From Liolophura sinensis (taxonomy: Eukaryota; Mollusca; Polyplacophora; Chitonida; Chitonidae), in assembly GCF_032854445.1 (NCBI RefSeq), contig NC_088295.1, positions 72,320,028 to 72,384,027 on the forward strand: DNA of 64,000 nucleotides, given 5' to 3'. Positions 35,801 to 49,000 of the stretch are shown here, one piece after another. The notes under the pieces were generated by a model. The model did not search any database and was not told where the DNA came from. It saw only the letters and a list, made by a program, of their open reading frames with translations. Each line of letters starts with the position of its first letter. Position 1 is the stretch's first letter. A program made the translations under genes and the position numbers.

Positions 35801-36156
35801 ACAAAAGCAGGAAGCATCTCTGCACAAATCAAGCAGCGGAAAGTCGTTGAGAGGTGTATTAAATGTGTTTGTTTTTGCTGTATCAGGAACTTTGCAGGAC
35901 TATCTGCTGATTGACAGGTAACTGTGTAAGGTTGTGATGGACAAAGTTGCAAGTGTTACATGTATGTGTCAACGACTTTTTCTGGCCTCAGTGAGAGACA
36001 GTAAACGTTTATAACACATCCCACAAGGATTTTGGATTTATAGATATGACAAGATGCAGCTATTGCATATTTGCGCTCGTTTCCTATTGCTCTGACATTG
36101 CATACATCTATTACACAGCAATTGTGTGAACAGGGCAGCAGGGTGCGTGTTAAAAT

Positions 36157-36403
36157 ATTTATTTCTTTTATTTGATTGTTGATTTACGTCGTACTCAAGA
36201 ATATTTCACTCATACGACAACAGCCAGCATTATGGTGGGAGGAAACCGGGTAGAGTCCGAGGAAACCCAAGATCATCCGCAGGTTGCTAGACCTTCCCAC
36301 TTGCAGCCAGAGAGGAAGCCAGCATGAGCTAGACTTGAACTCACAGCGACCGCATTGGTTAGAGGCACATAGGTCATTGCGCTATGCTGACCTCCTTGTC
36401 CAC
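36157..36403 (-). mobile_element. Main mollusc-type SINE, near full length
   Basis: Reverse complement: TATTTATTTCTTTTATTTGA, CGTCGTACTCAAGAATATTT, AGCATTATGGTGGGAGGAAA, TTGAACTCACAGCGACCGCA and a diverged tRNA head. Lies in the convergent ORC2/MDH1B gap. Confidence 0.8.
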
Positions 36404-37388
36404 ATGTTAAAATAAATTAACCAGGCAGTAAAAGTGACAATTAGCTCTTGTTTGGGGTGACTTTCCTCATGTACATGTAAACGACTCAGATTGTACATGT
36501 AGTACTGAAATGTGTATTTTAGTTCAACCATTAAACTGTGTGATGTATTTAATCAGGTGAGGTTAATTTTGTGTTTGTATATAAGTAATTCTCTAATTAT
36601 GCTTTGTAAATCCATTGTGGTTGGCTGTTTTTTGTATGTGGATAATTGAATCACGGTGTATTTACCATTTTTTATTTAGACTTTGTCCGTGGTATGATGA
36701 TGACACACTTTGTGACTTGGTTCAGGAATTCATTTCATGGTTGTAAATTTGGGTTCCCAGATAATTTTGTGAATAGTTTATTATTATTATTATAGCACAG
36801 ACTTCATGTACGTTCATCCAACACTGCTCCTGACTGCCATTTTTCATCACCAAATGGCTGAAGTACTGCCAGGAGGATGTTAAACCTTGTTCAATTACCT
36901 CTACATGTACGTATATTAAGTCTGCGTTAGTGGTTTCTTTCTGTCAACGAGTACATGTACAGTGGGGGGTTTGTCCCATTTGTGCATGTTTGTTTGACGT
37001 TGAAGTTTTACATGTGGATTAAGTTGCTTTTGCAAATAACCTGCTCCTTGGCATTAAAGGATAAAAGATGGTATAGAAAGGATACACAGAATGTATTAAT
37101 TGAGTTGTGAAAATAACTTGTAAAACATCAATGGAAGTTCATGTAGACCACAGCTTATTATATACAGGTGATCAGTTGAATTCATCAGTTCGTCAAAAAT
37201 ATCACAGAGATGCATGTAATAAAGACAGTGTCCATGGCATTAACATCACACTGAATCATCTGGACTTGTGACATGTAGAATGTCTTCAGTCAAGCAACAA
37301 CATACATGGTCATATCAACAGTCCTAGTGTCTGTTGTGATCTACATGTACATGTACATTCCTTCAAAGTCCAGAATCTATCACAGTTC

Positions 37389-40300
37389 TCACTCAGCAGT
37401 CTCCTCTCCATCTTTTGTGACACTTGTTTCCTTTTCTGACTCTGCAACAATATAATAACACATAAATCATCGTAAACACGTAAAGTTTAGCATTTTGCTT
37501 CATTTTGACAGATTCATCTATCTTACATGGCCACATAAAACTTTTGTGTGAAGTTTGGTTAATTACCTACTGGTATAAGGAAGACAAGTGTTGGCACCAC
37601 AAGTATAATTTTAAGGCCTTTACGTGTATGTGCTTCTTAAAAGTGCATTTTTGCCTACTAAACTTTAGGTGTACAAGATGCAAAGTGGCCACACACATGT
37701 ACACTAGGTAGACTATAAGTGGAAAACACTGGAGTTTCAACACATTGACTCTCTATTTTAAAAGTAAAAAATGGCTACCATACCAATGACAGATGTACAA
37801 CGTTGACTCCTGGCAGAATGCTGAACTCACCTCGAAGCTGGATTTCATTTATAGGATTTATGTTTTATTTTATTATCAGTACTGCCTCTTTCACCAATCA
37901 GTATCAAAATGGCTAGTGGTACTATGCTTAGTTGGCCTACCTTCTAATGTGATGAGCTGTTCCGATGACTTGAACTGGACTGAGTCGGCCTCGCCCCCAT
38001 CAGTGGATGGGACTGCCTCTGCTGTGGGTGGGGGTGTTGGTGCCTTAGGAGGGGGAAACATCACATACTTCTCTGACAGAAGGTCCTGAAATCCATTACA
38101 AGGCTGAGCTGAGTATCGATCATTCACATAACAGCCTGTTATGAAACTCCGTTTGTGTACAGATTTTTCTCCATCATGTATGTATTCTGTCTGTGTTGTC
38201 TCCAACAGCTGATTGAACAATGAGTTTGCTGGCTCAAATCAAGCTCAAAGCTTCTTTAACTGTGTGGTTTTAAGTACCATGTCCAAAACTACTGTATACA
38301 CCAGATTTGCACAGCTGAGGTGTAATATATATATTTTTTTTATAAATAAGTTTTAATACAATATAAAAATAGCTGTTTTGAGTGGTGCACAGGGACCCAT
38401 GCACATAACACACTTGGGATAAACAAAAGCACTAAATCATTTATGCCTATGCTTCAACATTACAGACTTTGGTGACTGCACAGGATTCAGCTCTTTGTAG
38501 TTTTTATGTGTATTTTTTTAAAAGCTCGAGCACGTACATGTAACATCTCAGGTGTGAGAAAGACATAAAATGCACGAAAATTGCAGAACTGTATATCCCT
38601 GCCCACTGTCACAATGCTATAAACCAGGACATGTGGGTTTGCGGGTCCAGGAGCAAAGAAATCCAGGTCGTGCACATTCAAGAAATCTAACTTTCTTTTA
38701 TCACCAGACTGGTTTGAGGTGGTACAGACCTGAACTGTGTCATTTATCTTTGCCTTCATGGGTTCAGTCAGGTTGATATCCTGAACCACATTCCAGTAAC
38801 CCTTGGGGTTCAATGTGACTGGGTAAGAGAATACCAGGCCTTCAGGAACACCATACCACCCTGTTGTATGAAAACCGTGAGAGTACAGAGTTAGTCATGA
38901 TCAAGGGAATGAATGTGGAAAAACCAATAAATCATTTATACATACATGTATTTACTCATACAAATATACTCTAGAATCTAGAAATGCTCTCCTTGTACTG
39001 AAAGAAGTATATGTACAGTGCATGTGTAGGACTACACATATATATACATGTGTTAGTAAACAATTTCACATAAGCCCTCAATCATCACTCAGGTTATACA
39101 GGTACATGTATGCAGCTCATAATGTGCCAAAATGATTACTGACTTTGAACAAATATTAAATGAGATAAGTTTCACAGAACATTCCAGAAAAGTCTTACTG
39201 CACATGTAGAATTTAACACTTGAAAAAACTGACTAAAATGGAGCAAACTCAAACACTGATTACCATTACCTTCTGACACAACAGCCAGAGAGAACATCTG
39301 ACCGCTGGGAGAACCATTCCACCAGTGTCCCACCATGGTGGTAATCGCTGCCGCTCGAGACATGGTAGCAGGGTGACCTAACTTCTCTTGTACTTCAGCC
39401 TTTCTCTGCTTCACAAGGGAAGGAAACTCTTCTCCTACCCACTTGTCATCGTGCAGCATCTCCAGGACTGGCCGAGAGAAAGATGGAGGTCCCCAGACTG
39501 CCCCATCATAATTGTGAACACGGGCATTACTCAAGTCAACATAATGAGCATCGTAACTATTTCCCCACACAATCACATCTACTACATCATCAGAATTCAC
39601 CTTCAACTGGTTGGAGACGATGGCTTTAGCGTGATTCTCGGTCAATCTGGACAAGCCCACAAAATTCTGGCGTGGGATGTCTGGGGCATTTTGTAACATC
39701 ATGAACACATTGAAGTTGACAGGACCCTCACCTGCAAGCATCACTTTCACATTGGGTTTGGCGACCTCGTTAATTATTTTCGCATAGTTTGAAAAATACT
39801 CCGCATTTTTCTGTAACCAGGTAGACTTCTCACAGTCAGGCTCACAGGGAATCTCATCCAAAAGAAGTATAACACTGCAGTCGGAGAAAGCCTGATGTGT
39901 GTTTGAAGTCACAATGACCTCACGCAACAGACCTTGTGCCAAGTCCAAGGCCTCCATCTCTGTCCCTTCCAAATAATCCAGCCGATCGTCTGCTGCCAAC
40001 AGATGCAGTGACACTTCCGTAGTCTTCCCAAACACATCTCCCTGAGCTATTGTGTTGATCATTCCATAGCTAACACCACTGCTTGCATTGGTGATGCAGA
40101 CATGAAGTGGGTTACTCTGACTTTTGAGTAGTTTCTCCTCTTCATCAACTTCAATTTTGGTTTGTTGATTTTCTTCTGCGATTTTGCGCATGTCACTACT
40201 CAACAAGTCTGAAGAAAGTCCATAATAACCTGAGGCATATTCCTGAAAATCATTGGCACCTCCAATAAGAACCCCTTTCCCTCCCCGGTCAATAAGTTCT

Positions 40301-42264
40301 CGCCATATCAAGGGTGACTTCTGGTGGTTCCAACCACGTTGCTGACAGGTTTCTGACAACCAATCCTGAAATATACCAAAATATCATTATGTTATGTATT
40401 ACTGAATTGTGTCATAATCATCATAAAAACAAACACTAAAGCAATAAACACATTTTAAACTAAAAACATACTGCACATTTTACAATTCTCTGTAAAGCAG
40501 AGGAATTTTATTAAAGTTTACATATATATCCAATTCGCAGTATATCATTGTATACAATAATTTGTATATTAAATACCATACTCCAGAATTTTTTTCACTT
40601 GTGTGATGTTGGTCAGACTTTTATGTGGAGGAAATCTGAGAGTCTTCAGTCAACCACCAACCTTTGGCACTTTAAGAGCTCAATTTTCCCACACTTCACA
40701 TGCAGACTTGCATCATCATACTGGTGGAAAATAGCTAAATGTTCATGGTCTTCAGTGAACGTAAGACTGCTCAAACAGCTTCATTACAAACAGTGAGAGA
40801 ACAGAGGACTCAACATTCCCTGAGTGAAAAGAATCACTCAGATATGGTCCACTCCTGATGAATAATGACAGAATTTTAAAATCGACAGACTAAATTCACA
40901 TTGAAAAAAAAACATGTACCATGTTCTTTCTGGCAGAATATACTGGCATGATGCAGATAAAAATGTGGGTAAGATTATTACCTCCCACTCTTCAGGTGTT
41001 TTTAATATTTTGTGAAGTTTAAAGTCTGGAAGGTTTTTCTGTAGCCTGTCCCCAAGTAATTCAGCCTTAGCATAATACGGGCAATCAGCACGACCTGAAA
41101 AACAACAACACAAGGTTTATATGTAATCAAGACATCTGTTATTGAGGCTTAAATATGTGCCACAGGTAAGAAATGTACCCATGACACACCCACCTTCTGC
41201 AGTGATCCCAGTCTATCAGACCACGAATCCTTTGAAATGTATTTGCCTTTTATATATATTTGCCGATGGCAAAAAAACTGTGATCCAATTTTAAACGTCG
41301 TCTACACATAGTTTAGACTTCCAGATGGCTGCTGACAAATATCTGATCTTGAGTGAACAATCAAATTTTCAGTTTGTTTTATCTGGGTTTCCTCATCTCC
41401 TAGCTCAACAAAACTATTTTTTTGACCGATTTACCTCCTCTTGCAGCACCAACTGTTGTGTAGACTACAGAAGGCGTTCAGTGAACGTCAAATGTTACAC
41501 ATGGCTTTGTGTGGGTAATTATGCAGCCTACCGTGCAACTTGCTCTATGTTCTACATGTAACAAGCTCTGCGTACAGTTTGTGGGTATAATGAATAGTTT
41601 ATGAAACATGGTTGGTAGAAAGGTAGATCCTATTTTGGTTTACCATTATGTTTAGTTAGTGCATGTGTGATCCATGAGCGAACATTGCTTTATGGGAATC
41701 TCTGCATTTGCCTTATTTGCATGTTACCTCACTGGGCAGACCGCTACACCATTGACGACTTCCCTTGTAGTTCTCTTAATTGACATTTTTAGAAAAATGT
41801 AGACCTAGGGCATTAGTTAGGAGTCGAACGTACTCTTATTTTTGTATTAGCTGAAGCATGGAGTAGAATAGATGGTTGAACCAACTCAAAAAACCTGAAT
41901 TTCCCTTGGCAATACGCCCCCATAAAATCTAAACAAAATCTTCTTGTAAACAACCCTGCAACAGCCGTGCTATATATATACAAACTGAGTACATATAGCC
42001 GGTCTCCACACCACTTTTTGGTTTATATACATTGAAAACATTCATTGAAAAGTTATTCGAGTTTTCAAGATGTCAAAACGTGGGAAAGGCAAACCCTCTT
42101 CTTAAATACTCCAGCTGTTGAAATTTTGATTTAACGACTGAGGCATAAATGTATATCATATTTCAACAGTTATATTACATTATTTTTAAGCATGTCATTG
42201 TTTTCAAGTATTTAGAATTTAGTTTAGATTCAATGCTATTACCTGCCACAACGATCTTCGCCAT
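37389..42264 (-). CDS. MDH1B: Malate dehydrogenase 1B-like protein, complete, 6 exons
   Basis: Exons in gene order: 42243-42264, 40982-41094, 39270-40365, 38730-38860, 37941-38085, 37389-37441. They join to 519 residues; human MDH1B is 518 as I recall. Exon 3 alone encodes about 365 residues. The N-terminus [20 protein letters not shown] with the later [20 protein letters not shown] looks like a glutaredoxin-type fold with CPYY in place of CPYC. The MDH/LDH-type region follows: [20 protein letters not shown] (degenerate nucleotide-binding loop), [11 protein letters not shown] and [20 protein letters not shown]. By recall of cytosolic MDH (RLDHNRAK, WGNHSS), the catalytic His is Ser here and the catalytic Asp and a substrate Arg are also replaced, as in human MDH1B, so malate oxidation is unlikely. 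The C-terminus is a Pro-rich then acidic tail. The role is unknown. NIFK starts head-to-head 785 bases away. Confidence 0.93.
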
Positions 42265-43048
42265 GTTGTATGTGGTTGCTACGTAGTAACACCACCTTGT
42301 TCGCAATGCCTGTTAGATGATATCCTGATGATAGCTTTCCAACCACGGTAAACCAGAGCACATTACAAGATCATGCACAAATACTGAGTGTGGAAACATA
42401 CAACGATGCTGATCATCCACGCCTTTAGCTCTCGGTTTCAAGAGAAAACTATAGTTACTTAATGCATACGTTTCGGATGTCTGGAACCATGAGAACTAGA
42501 CCCCCAAGGTTCGTACCTTGCCAATATGTCAGGTACTAACCTAGATGCGGCATTATCTCCCTTTGACAAACTAAAACCTGGAGTTGACAATGGCAAAGAT
42601 GATGAGTCTCAAATAGAACATTTTCTCTATTGTAAAATTACAACGCAGTATATTTTATGACAGAAGGTGATAAATCACGGAATAACAGGGTATACATACA
42701 TGGTGTGACACGATAGCTAATGAAGTGTACGTACGATTACAACACTGCAGAGATATACTTTTGTCTTGGAATAATTTCCTGCAATGAGGAAATGTACGAG
42801 TCAAGCATATTGTTGCTTTAAAGGAATAAATCTGTGTTTGATCCGAATATGAATTTTTCAGAGGGTAATCTGGTCTGTTATTGCACTCACTCCTACAGAA
42901 TTCTCAATTCTTACTAGAAAAAATTATGCAAATGGATATTAAACAAACGTATGATGAAGAAACTATAAGATGGTGACGTTCCATGTAACTTTCTTCCACA
43001 TTTTCCGATGCTTTTGGCGATTCTCATTTTTAGTTTATCATAGAGCAC
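42265..43048. promoter_or_regulatory. Divergent promoter region of MDH1B and NIFK
   Basis: The two start codons are 785 bases apart on opposite strands with no exon between, so the promoters of both genes should lie here. No TATA box or other element is clear enough to name; a shared bidirectional promoter is an inference from spacing. Confidence 0.45.
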
Positions 43049-46000
43049 ATGGTTAAACATGGCAGCGAGAAGGGAAAACTGTTGCTACCTGAGAGTGTCA
43101 GTCTGGACGAAAAAGAACAGGCTGACTTAGAGAAGCAGATGAAAGTGATAAAGAAGAAAAAGGTAATTTCAAGTAAAACACAGGAGATATCTTGAATTAA
43201 GAACTGATTCACCTGTTTATAGGGAGTTGTATGGAGGCAATAAGGTATTCAACAACAACGCTGTGATACACGTATTAAAAATAAAGAAAAACAAAAACAC
43301 AATTTCTGAAGTTTACAGTTGAGGTTGCTGTCACGTGTACAATGACATCAGTTTATTGAAGAATCCGCTTTTCATAACGAACATTTAAGAAGGGGCTTAC
43401 TGAATATTAGTCCATCTAGGTGGACTAGGTGGACTCGGTGTGCTATTTTTTTTAAATTCTATATTGTAAGTCCATTGCCAACTCTCAAACAAATCCCCAC
43501 ACATCTGTGCAGTCCAACTTGATGGACCCGATCACATAGAGGTGCACGCTCACGGCACCCAAACTTACCTGCACTAATATACAAGTTCTTTTTTCTGCAT
43601 TTTTGGATTGAGTTAGGAATGTTGAAGTTGTTCTTGAAGGCGGCAATCAGACCAAACCTCAGTTGCGATTCAACCCCGAAATAGGTCACGTGACACTTCA
43701 AAATGTCTGGGAGGCCTCCGTGACTCAGTTTGTTAGCGCGCTAGTGCAGCCTAATGACCCAGGACGTGGGAAGGTCTTGCACAACCTGCGGATGGTCTTG
43801 GGCTTTCCACGGGCTCTGCCTGGTTTCTTCCCAACCATAATGCTGGTTGCCGTCATATACGTGAAATATTTTTGAGCATGGCTGAAAATGGCTGTCTATG
43901 GTGATGCACTTGGTTCCACCAAAGTTCCAAAAGTCGGTGTGACCTCCACGCAGCAAGTTAATTAGTTTCATAGGTGAGGATAGTAAACTAGGAGGGTAGT
44001 ATTGAGATTCCACTCTTAGATTACATATAAATGAGCAGAGGAGGCAAGTTAGATTGGTATAAGTGGGAAGGAGCAGAGAGTTTGAAATCCGCACTACATT
44101 TTTTGAGAGTTAGGGATGGACTCAGTGTTACGATGAATGCAAGAATTTTAAAATAGCTCACTTAGTCCATCAGATGGATTAACTATCTTAATTGCCATTG
44201 CCAACAAGTTTCATTGTAAATGCCGAAGATAAGTGAGTGAGAGAGTGCTTGGGGTTTAATGTCCTACTTAACAATTTTTCAGTCATATGACGTCGAGGGT
44301 GTCCTTAGAGTGTATGTAATGTGCCTCTTTGTTGCAGGAGGGATTTCCTCCGCTCTTTATCTCGTGCAGCTTTCAACTGAAATGAATTACCAAAGTCAAG
44401 TAAGCTGCCCCGCGCAAGCCAATATACTGACATGGGTCAACCAGTTGTTGCATTATCCCATTAATGCTGAACGCCAAGCGAGGAAGTTACAACTTCCTCT
44501 TTTAAGGTCTTAGACGTGACCCCGACCCAGGATTGACCCTGGATAAAAAACGTGACTTTAGTAAAGAATTGGTTGCTGTCACATGATAAACTTAGGTCAC
44601 TTCATTGACGTGAAAAAGTCAGTGGTATAGTTTCTAAGCAAGATATTCTGAAATCCTCACTCTCTACAACCCTTAAAACTGCTTGGTTAGATTAGCCAAC
44701 ACAGGATAAAATTGTCGTAACCATAGAGCAGAGTAAACTACCAACTGGGATTTGTAAAGACTAGGTTTGTGTCAATGTGTTGCTGTCCATGTTCATTTTG
44801 ACGTGATTTTTTTCCCACAGCCAAGTGTTTATACCGAGTATTCATTGGTTAAAAATGAATGGGGAGATGCTTGATTTACAATAAAAAATAAAGCCTAAGT
44901 ACACTGTTCTTCACACTATTTTCTGTCAAGTGATACTATCAACAATGAGTGTTCAGCATCAGTTGCAGTTCATATAAACTTCATTGTATTACCTTTCAGT
45001 TTCTTGTGAAAAGTTTTTGGATTTAATTTTCCATCAGAAACTTGACCATTGTTGTGGTAGAACGTGACCATTGTTGTGATGGAATGTGACCATTGTTGTG
45101 ATACAACATGTTTTATTAGACATCTTTAAGACAAATGAACATGATAAGAGTTGGATACTCATGTGCCCGTGTCACATGCTTTTGTCACATGAACTACATC
45201 TGAGAAGGGTCTCCTTCATGTGTGGCACATCTCATTTAGGGAAGCATGTGAAGATGTATAGTCCATTTTCTTTCAGAATCTGTCTACCATTCACCAACTG
45301 GATGAAATGAAAATGGGCGTGGAAGTTGCTTCGGCTGGAAGTTGTTTGGTTGGCTAAGTGTCAGTATAATATGACACCATGTCTGGTGTCCTTGACATGG
45401 CTTTGCAGTTTTCAGTGATTTACATCTATAAATATGTCAGCTTTATTCTGGCCATCTACAAGGAGACAGCATCGTGATATAACCGAACTATTTTTGAGAC
45501 TGACCTTAAACCCAAATCGAACAAACAAACATTGGTTATGGAACTGATACAGCACTGGTTCCATTTGTTTCTGTGTCATCAGCTTCATCTCCAATAGACT
45601 GTCCTCAAGCAGAAACTCTGGATAATCATATGTGTTTTTGTAACATGAAGATCTGTTTTGTGTTGTTTTCAGCCCAGCTGGAGTGGCCTTCAGCCAGGAG
45701 TGATCTATGTAGGGCATATTCCTCATGGCTTCTATGAAAAGGAGATGAAATCTTTCTTCTCACAGTTTGGCAGAGTTCAAAGACTCCGGATTGCAAGAAG
45801 TAAAAAGGTATGGAAGAATAAAAAGTGAACATTGTGGTCGAATAGTTTAAATTGTTTTATTACATTTATACATTGTTTGCTCAGTCCATAAAAATGAAAG
45901 GGAAAATTGAAGATAAAAAATGTTCAAAAGCTATTACTGAGAGATAAGGAATTACTATTATATTACTGTGGTTGAGTTCAGACACATGTTGGTTAACATG

Positions 46001-49000
46001 CCAGCGCAGCACAATGACCCAGGAGCCTCCCACCAATGCAGTTGCTGTCAGTCCAGCTCATGCTGGCTTCCTCTCCGGTTGTATGTGGGCCTTGATGCAA
46101 GTCAAAAAAAACACATTATTGCAATGGACACTTGTCATGTGATCATTATAGATTTTAATCTTTGAGGTCTGTTAGGATCACATGACATTCTGCAACTTAT
46201 CCCTCAAAATTTAATCCTCGTCACTGTTGTTTGATACCACTTACAGGTTCAAAATGCTATTTAGAATGTACCTTTGACACATGAGCTTGAATATTGTTTT
46301 CATTATTGTAAAAGTTCCAGTTTGTTTCACTATCTGTATTTTTCCCATACACTATTATACACTCCCATAATGGTATGTTTTCACACTTTTAATGGATCCA
46401 CTACTTTTATCATTCGCAGGATTGTTTGACCTATTGTGGTTCCGTGCTAACATCATATGTTTCATGATGCTAGCCCAATCAATTGCCAAGAAAGTAAACT
46501 AGACACACGTGTGTTTCATAAATTCTTGGTACAGTGCTATTGTCTTTTTTTGTCCTCTGTTGGATACCAGTAAATGGGACATTGGCATTTGTGCTGTGCA
46601 TCATTCCATCTCGCAAACAAGATCAACATCACACCAGTGAGAGAAGAGCTGGGATTGGTTCTCATTTTTTTGTGACAGGGGAGGTAAATGCACAATGCTG
46701 CTTTCTATGTAATTATCTCCCCTTGTTGAAAAATACTGTCCAAATAGCTGGTGGTGGTGGGGTAACATACATGTAAAACAATTATATTTGGGAAATATGC
46801 AGACTTTTTATAGCCATGTCTTAGTTCCGTGTGCCTCAGTTGTGTGCGATGCTTTTAAGCTATTTGTGTTTAAGTCTTTCACATACATGTGTATTTGAAT
46901 GTCACAAGGAATTAAGGTGAGCAGGGCTTTCAGTGCCCTTTTGGACAGGTTACCCCAGAAAAGTAGCCAGTTGCCTGACAGAGAATTAAAAAACTAAAAT
47001 AGCATTGGTCAAAACATGCAGCTACATGAACTGATATATTCCTAAACAGAACATTTTATTGAAACGAGCAGGCAGCAGAAAACCACTGTCAGGCAGTAGT
47101 CCTACTGGTGATAGCAAAAGAGGCCGAACAGCTGATGGCTGTAGCCTATGTTGTTGTTGTTTCGCCACTAATTTCTATCAAGCTTATTTTGCCTCAAAAT
47201 GACCATCCCCTCTGTCACCCTTGACACGTCGGTGTGCAGGGAAATATTTTTTGCGATGGTACTTTTGCGTCTAGTGTGAAATCAATTTATTCCATACATT
47301 CTATACTTCTCATACAGCGACATCCCATGTTGTTTTCAGTATCAATACCTGAGGTGAAATCTGATTGGACCATGAATCATGCATATTTATGAAGGAAGGG
47401 TTCAGGGTTCTGACGAGTTAATATGGCTCAGTAAACCAAGGTAGATGATGTTGGACATCGCTTAGACACTAGCTTGATTAAATGGAGATGTGCTAAGCCT
47501 ATGCACTAGCTTTTGAAAATTTAGTTCTTTGTTAGAATGATTGAAAATATTTTTGAAAGACTAACACAATACATGAAAGTGAAATATGTGATGCAAAGTT
47601 GCAATCTTTTGAGTAATGCTATATGAGTGAATTCATGTGAGATCTAATGAATCCCCACGACTGCTAAAACTAGCTCATTCTTCGTCTCCTATCAAAAGTT
47701 AGAAAGTGGACAAGTATCTTTCGTTTCTTCCGTAGAAGGTTTTCTGTGTTGTGGGGGTTTTTTGCCAGTGAAAAATTATCTGCCACTTAGTAATTTAGAA
47801 AACCAAATCAACACTTTGATGCTGACTCACTGCGCAACGACAGCAACACAGTATTAAAATTCAAAATGCCTTCAAGGAATTCCTGAACAATATATGATTT
47901 GAACCAATACCCAGATGAATTTAGAAATTGCATTTCATTTGTGATTGACTAAAAGAAAATGCATGTGAACAGCATATATAGGTATCAATAAACATGTTTA
48001 TGAGTTGTTGTTGTTTTCGGTTTGGACATGTTTAGGTGTTTACTGTACTTGCCTGAGAAATATCATGGGTGTTAGTTAGCAACAACAAAGCAGATCATTG
48101 TAGGCTGAATGAGAAAAGCCTACTGTACATCTTCATCTTCTCTGAAGCACCATTTTCAGTGGAATTTATGCATATAATTGTTCCGAAAATGATGTTAAAA
48201 TGATTTGTTTGTGTCAGTACAGGTGCAAGCTTCATAAAACTGTGCAAATTGTGAAAAGGTTGAAAAATTAGGGTAATTAAGTGTCATGAAGACGCATGAA
48301 ATAAGAACTCTTACAGTCTTAGTATCCAACAGTGGCCAGAAGTGAAGGACAATAGACATGTTGTATGGGAGCAAGTAAATAATACTCACAAGTGTCAAAT
48401 TTTATTACCTGACTTTTAGACTTTGGTTTTAAAACTCTTAAGCAGTTGGAATAAATTAATCTCTCAAAACTGTTGGGGAGGGATTCACTGTTTCTGTGTA
48501 AATCCCTCTTCTGTATGCTTCAATAAGTCTGGAGACAATCAATGGTAATGGCTAATCTTAAAATCTTTGTAACCACTCCAATCAAAATAGAAAAAAAAAA
48601 ATACACCAACCATTTTAGATCACTTGTTGAACACACTGATAGCTGCAGTGAAGCCAGCATGTCCATGTTGTCACATGTTAGTAAAGCGTTATTCAGTGTT
48701 TCGGAGCACGATACCAGCGATAAACAATTGACTTTTAGCCTGAGCTGTACTGTACCTGGTAACGCCTTCTAATGAACTCCTCAGGCGAGATATTACAATG
48801 ATGTTGGAAAGTGTGGTGTCCAGTTACACTGCTTTGTTAAGCTTGTACAATTACGTTTACATGTGTTAAAATCACTGCTGACCTTTTTGTTTATATGTGT
48901 AACGTAAAAAATATTTGCATGACATTTGTGCAGTTAGAGACATGTTTACGATTCTAGGCCCAGTTATATGACAGTCATGCAAGCAGTGTGACCCTGTAGC

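Larger units (their letters stand above)
34660..37388. other. Convergent gap between ORC2 and MDH1B
   Basis: Contains the ORC2 3' UTR array, SINE pieces, the CRE/octamer pair and otherwise AT-rich sequence with repeated ACATGTAC words. No additional exon was recognised. Minus-strand AATAAA words (for example near 36777) could serve MDH1B but are not near its stop. Confidence 0.5.
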
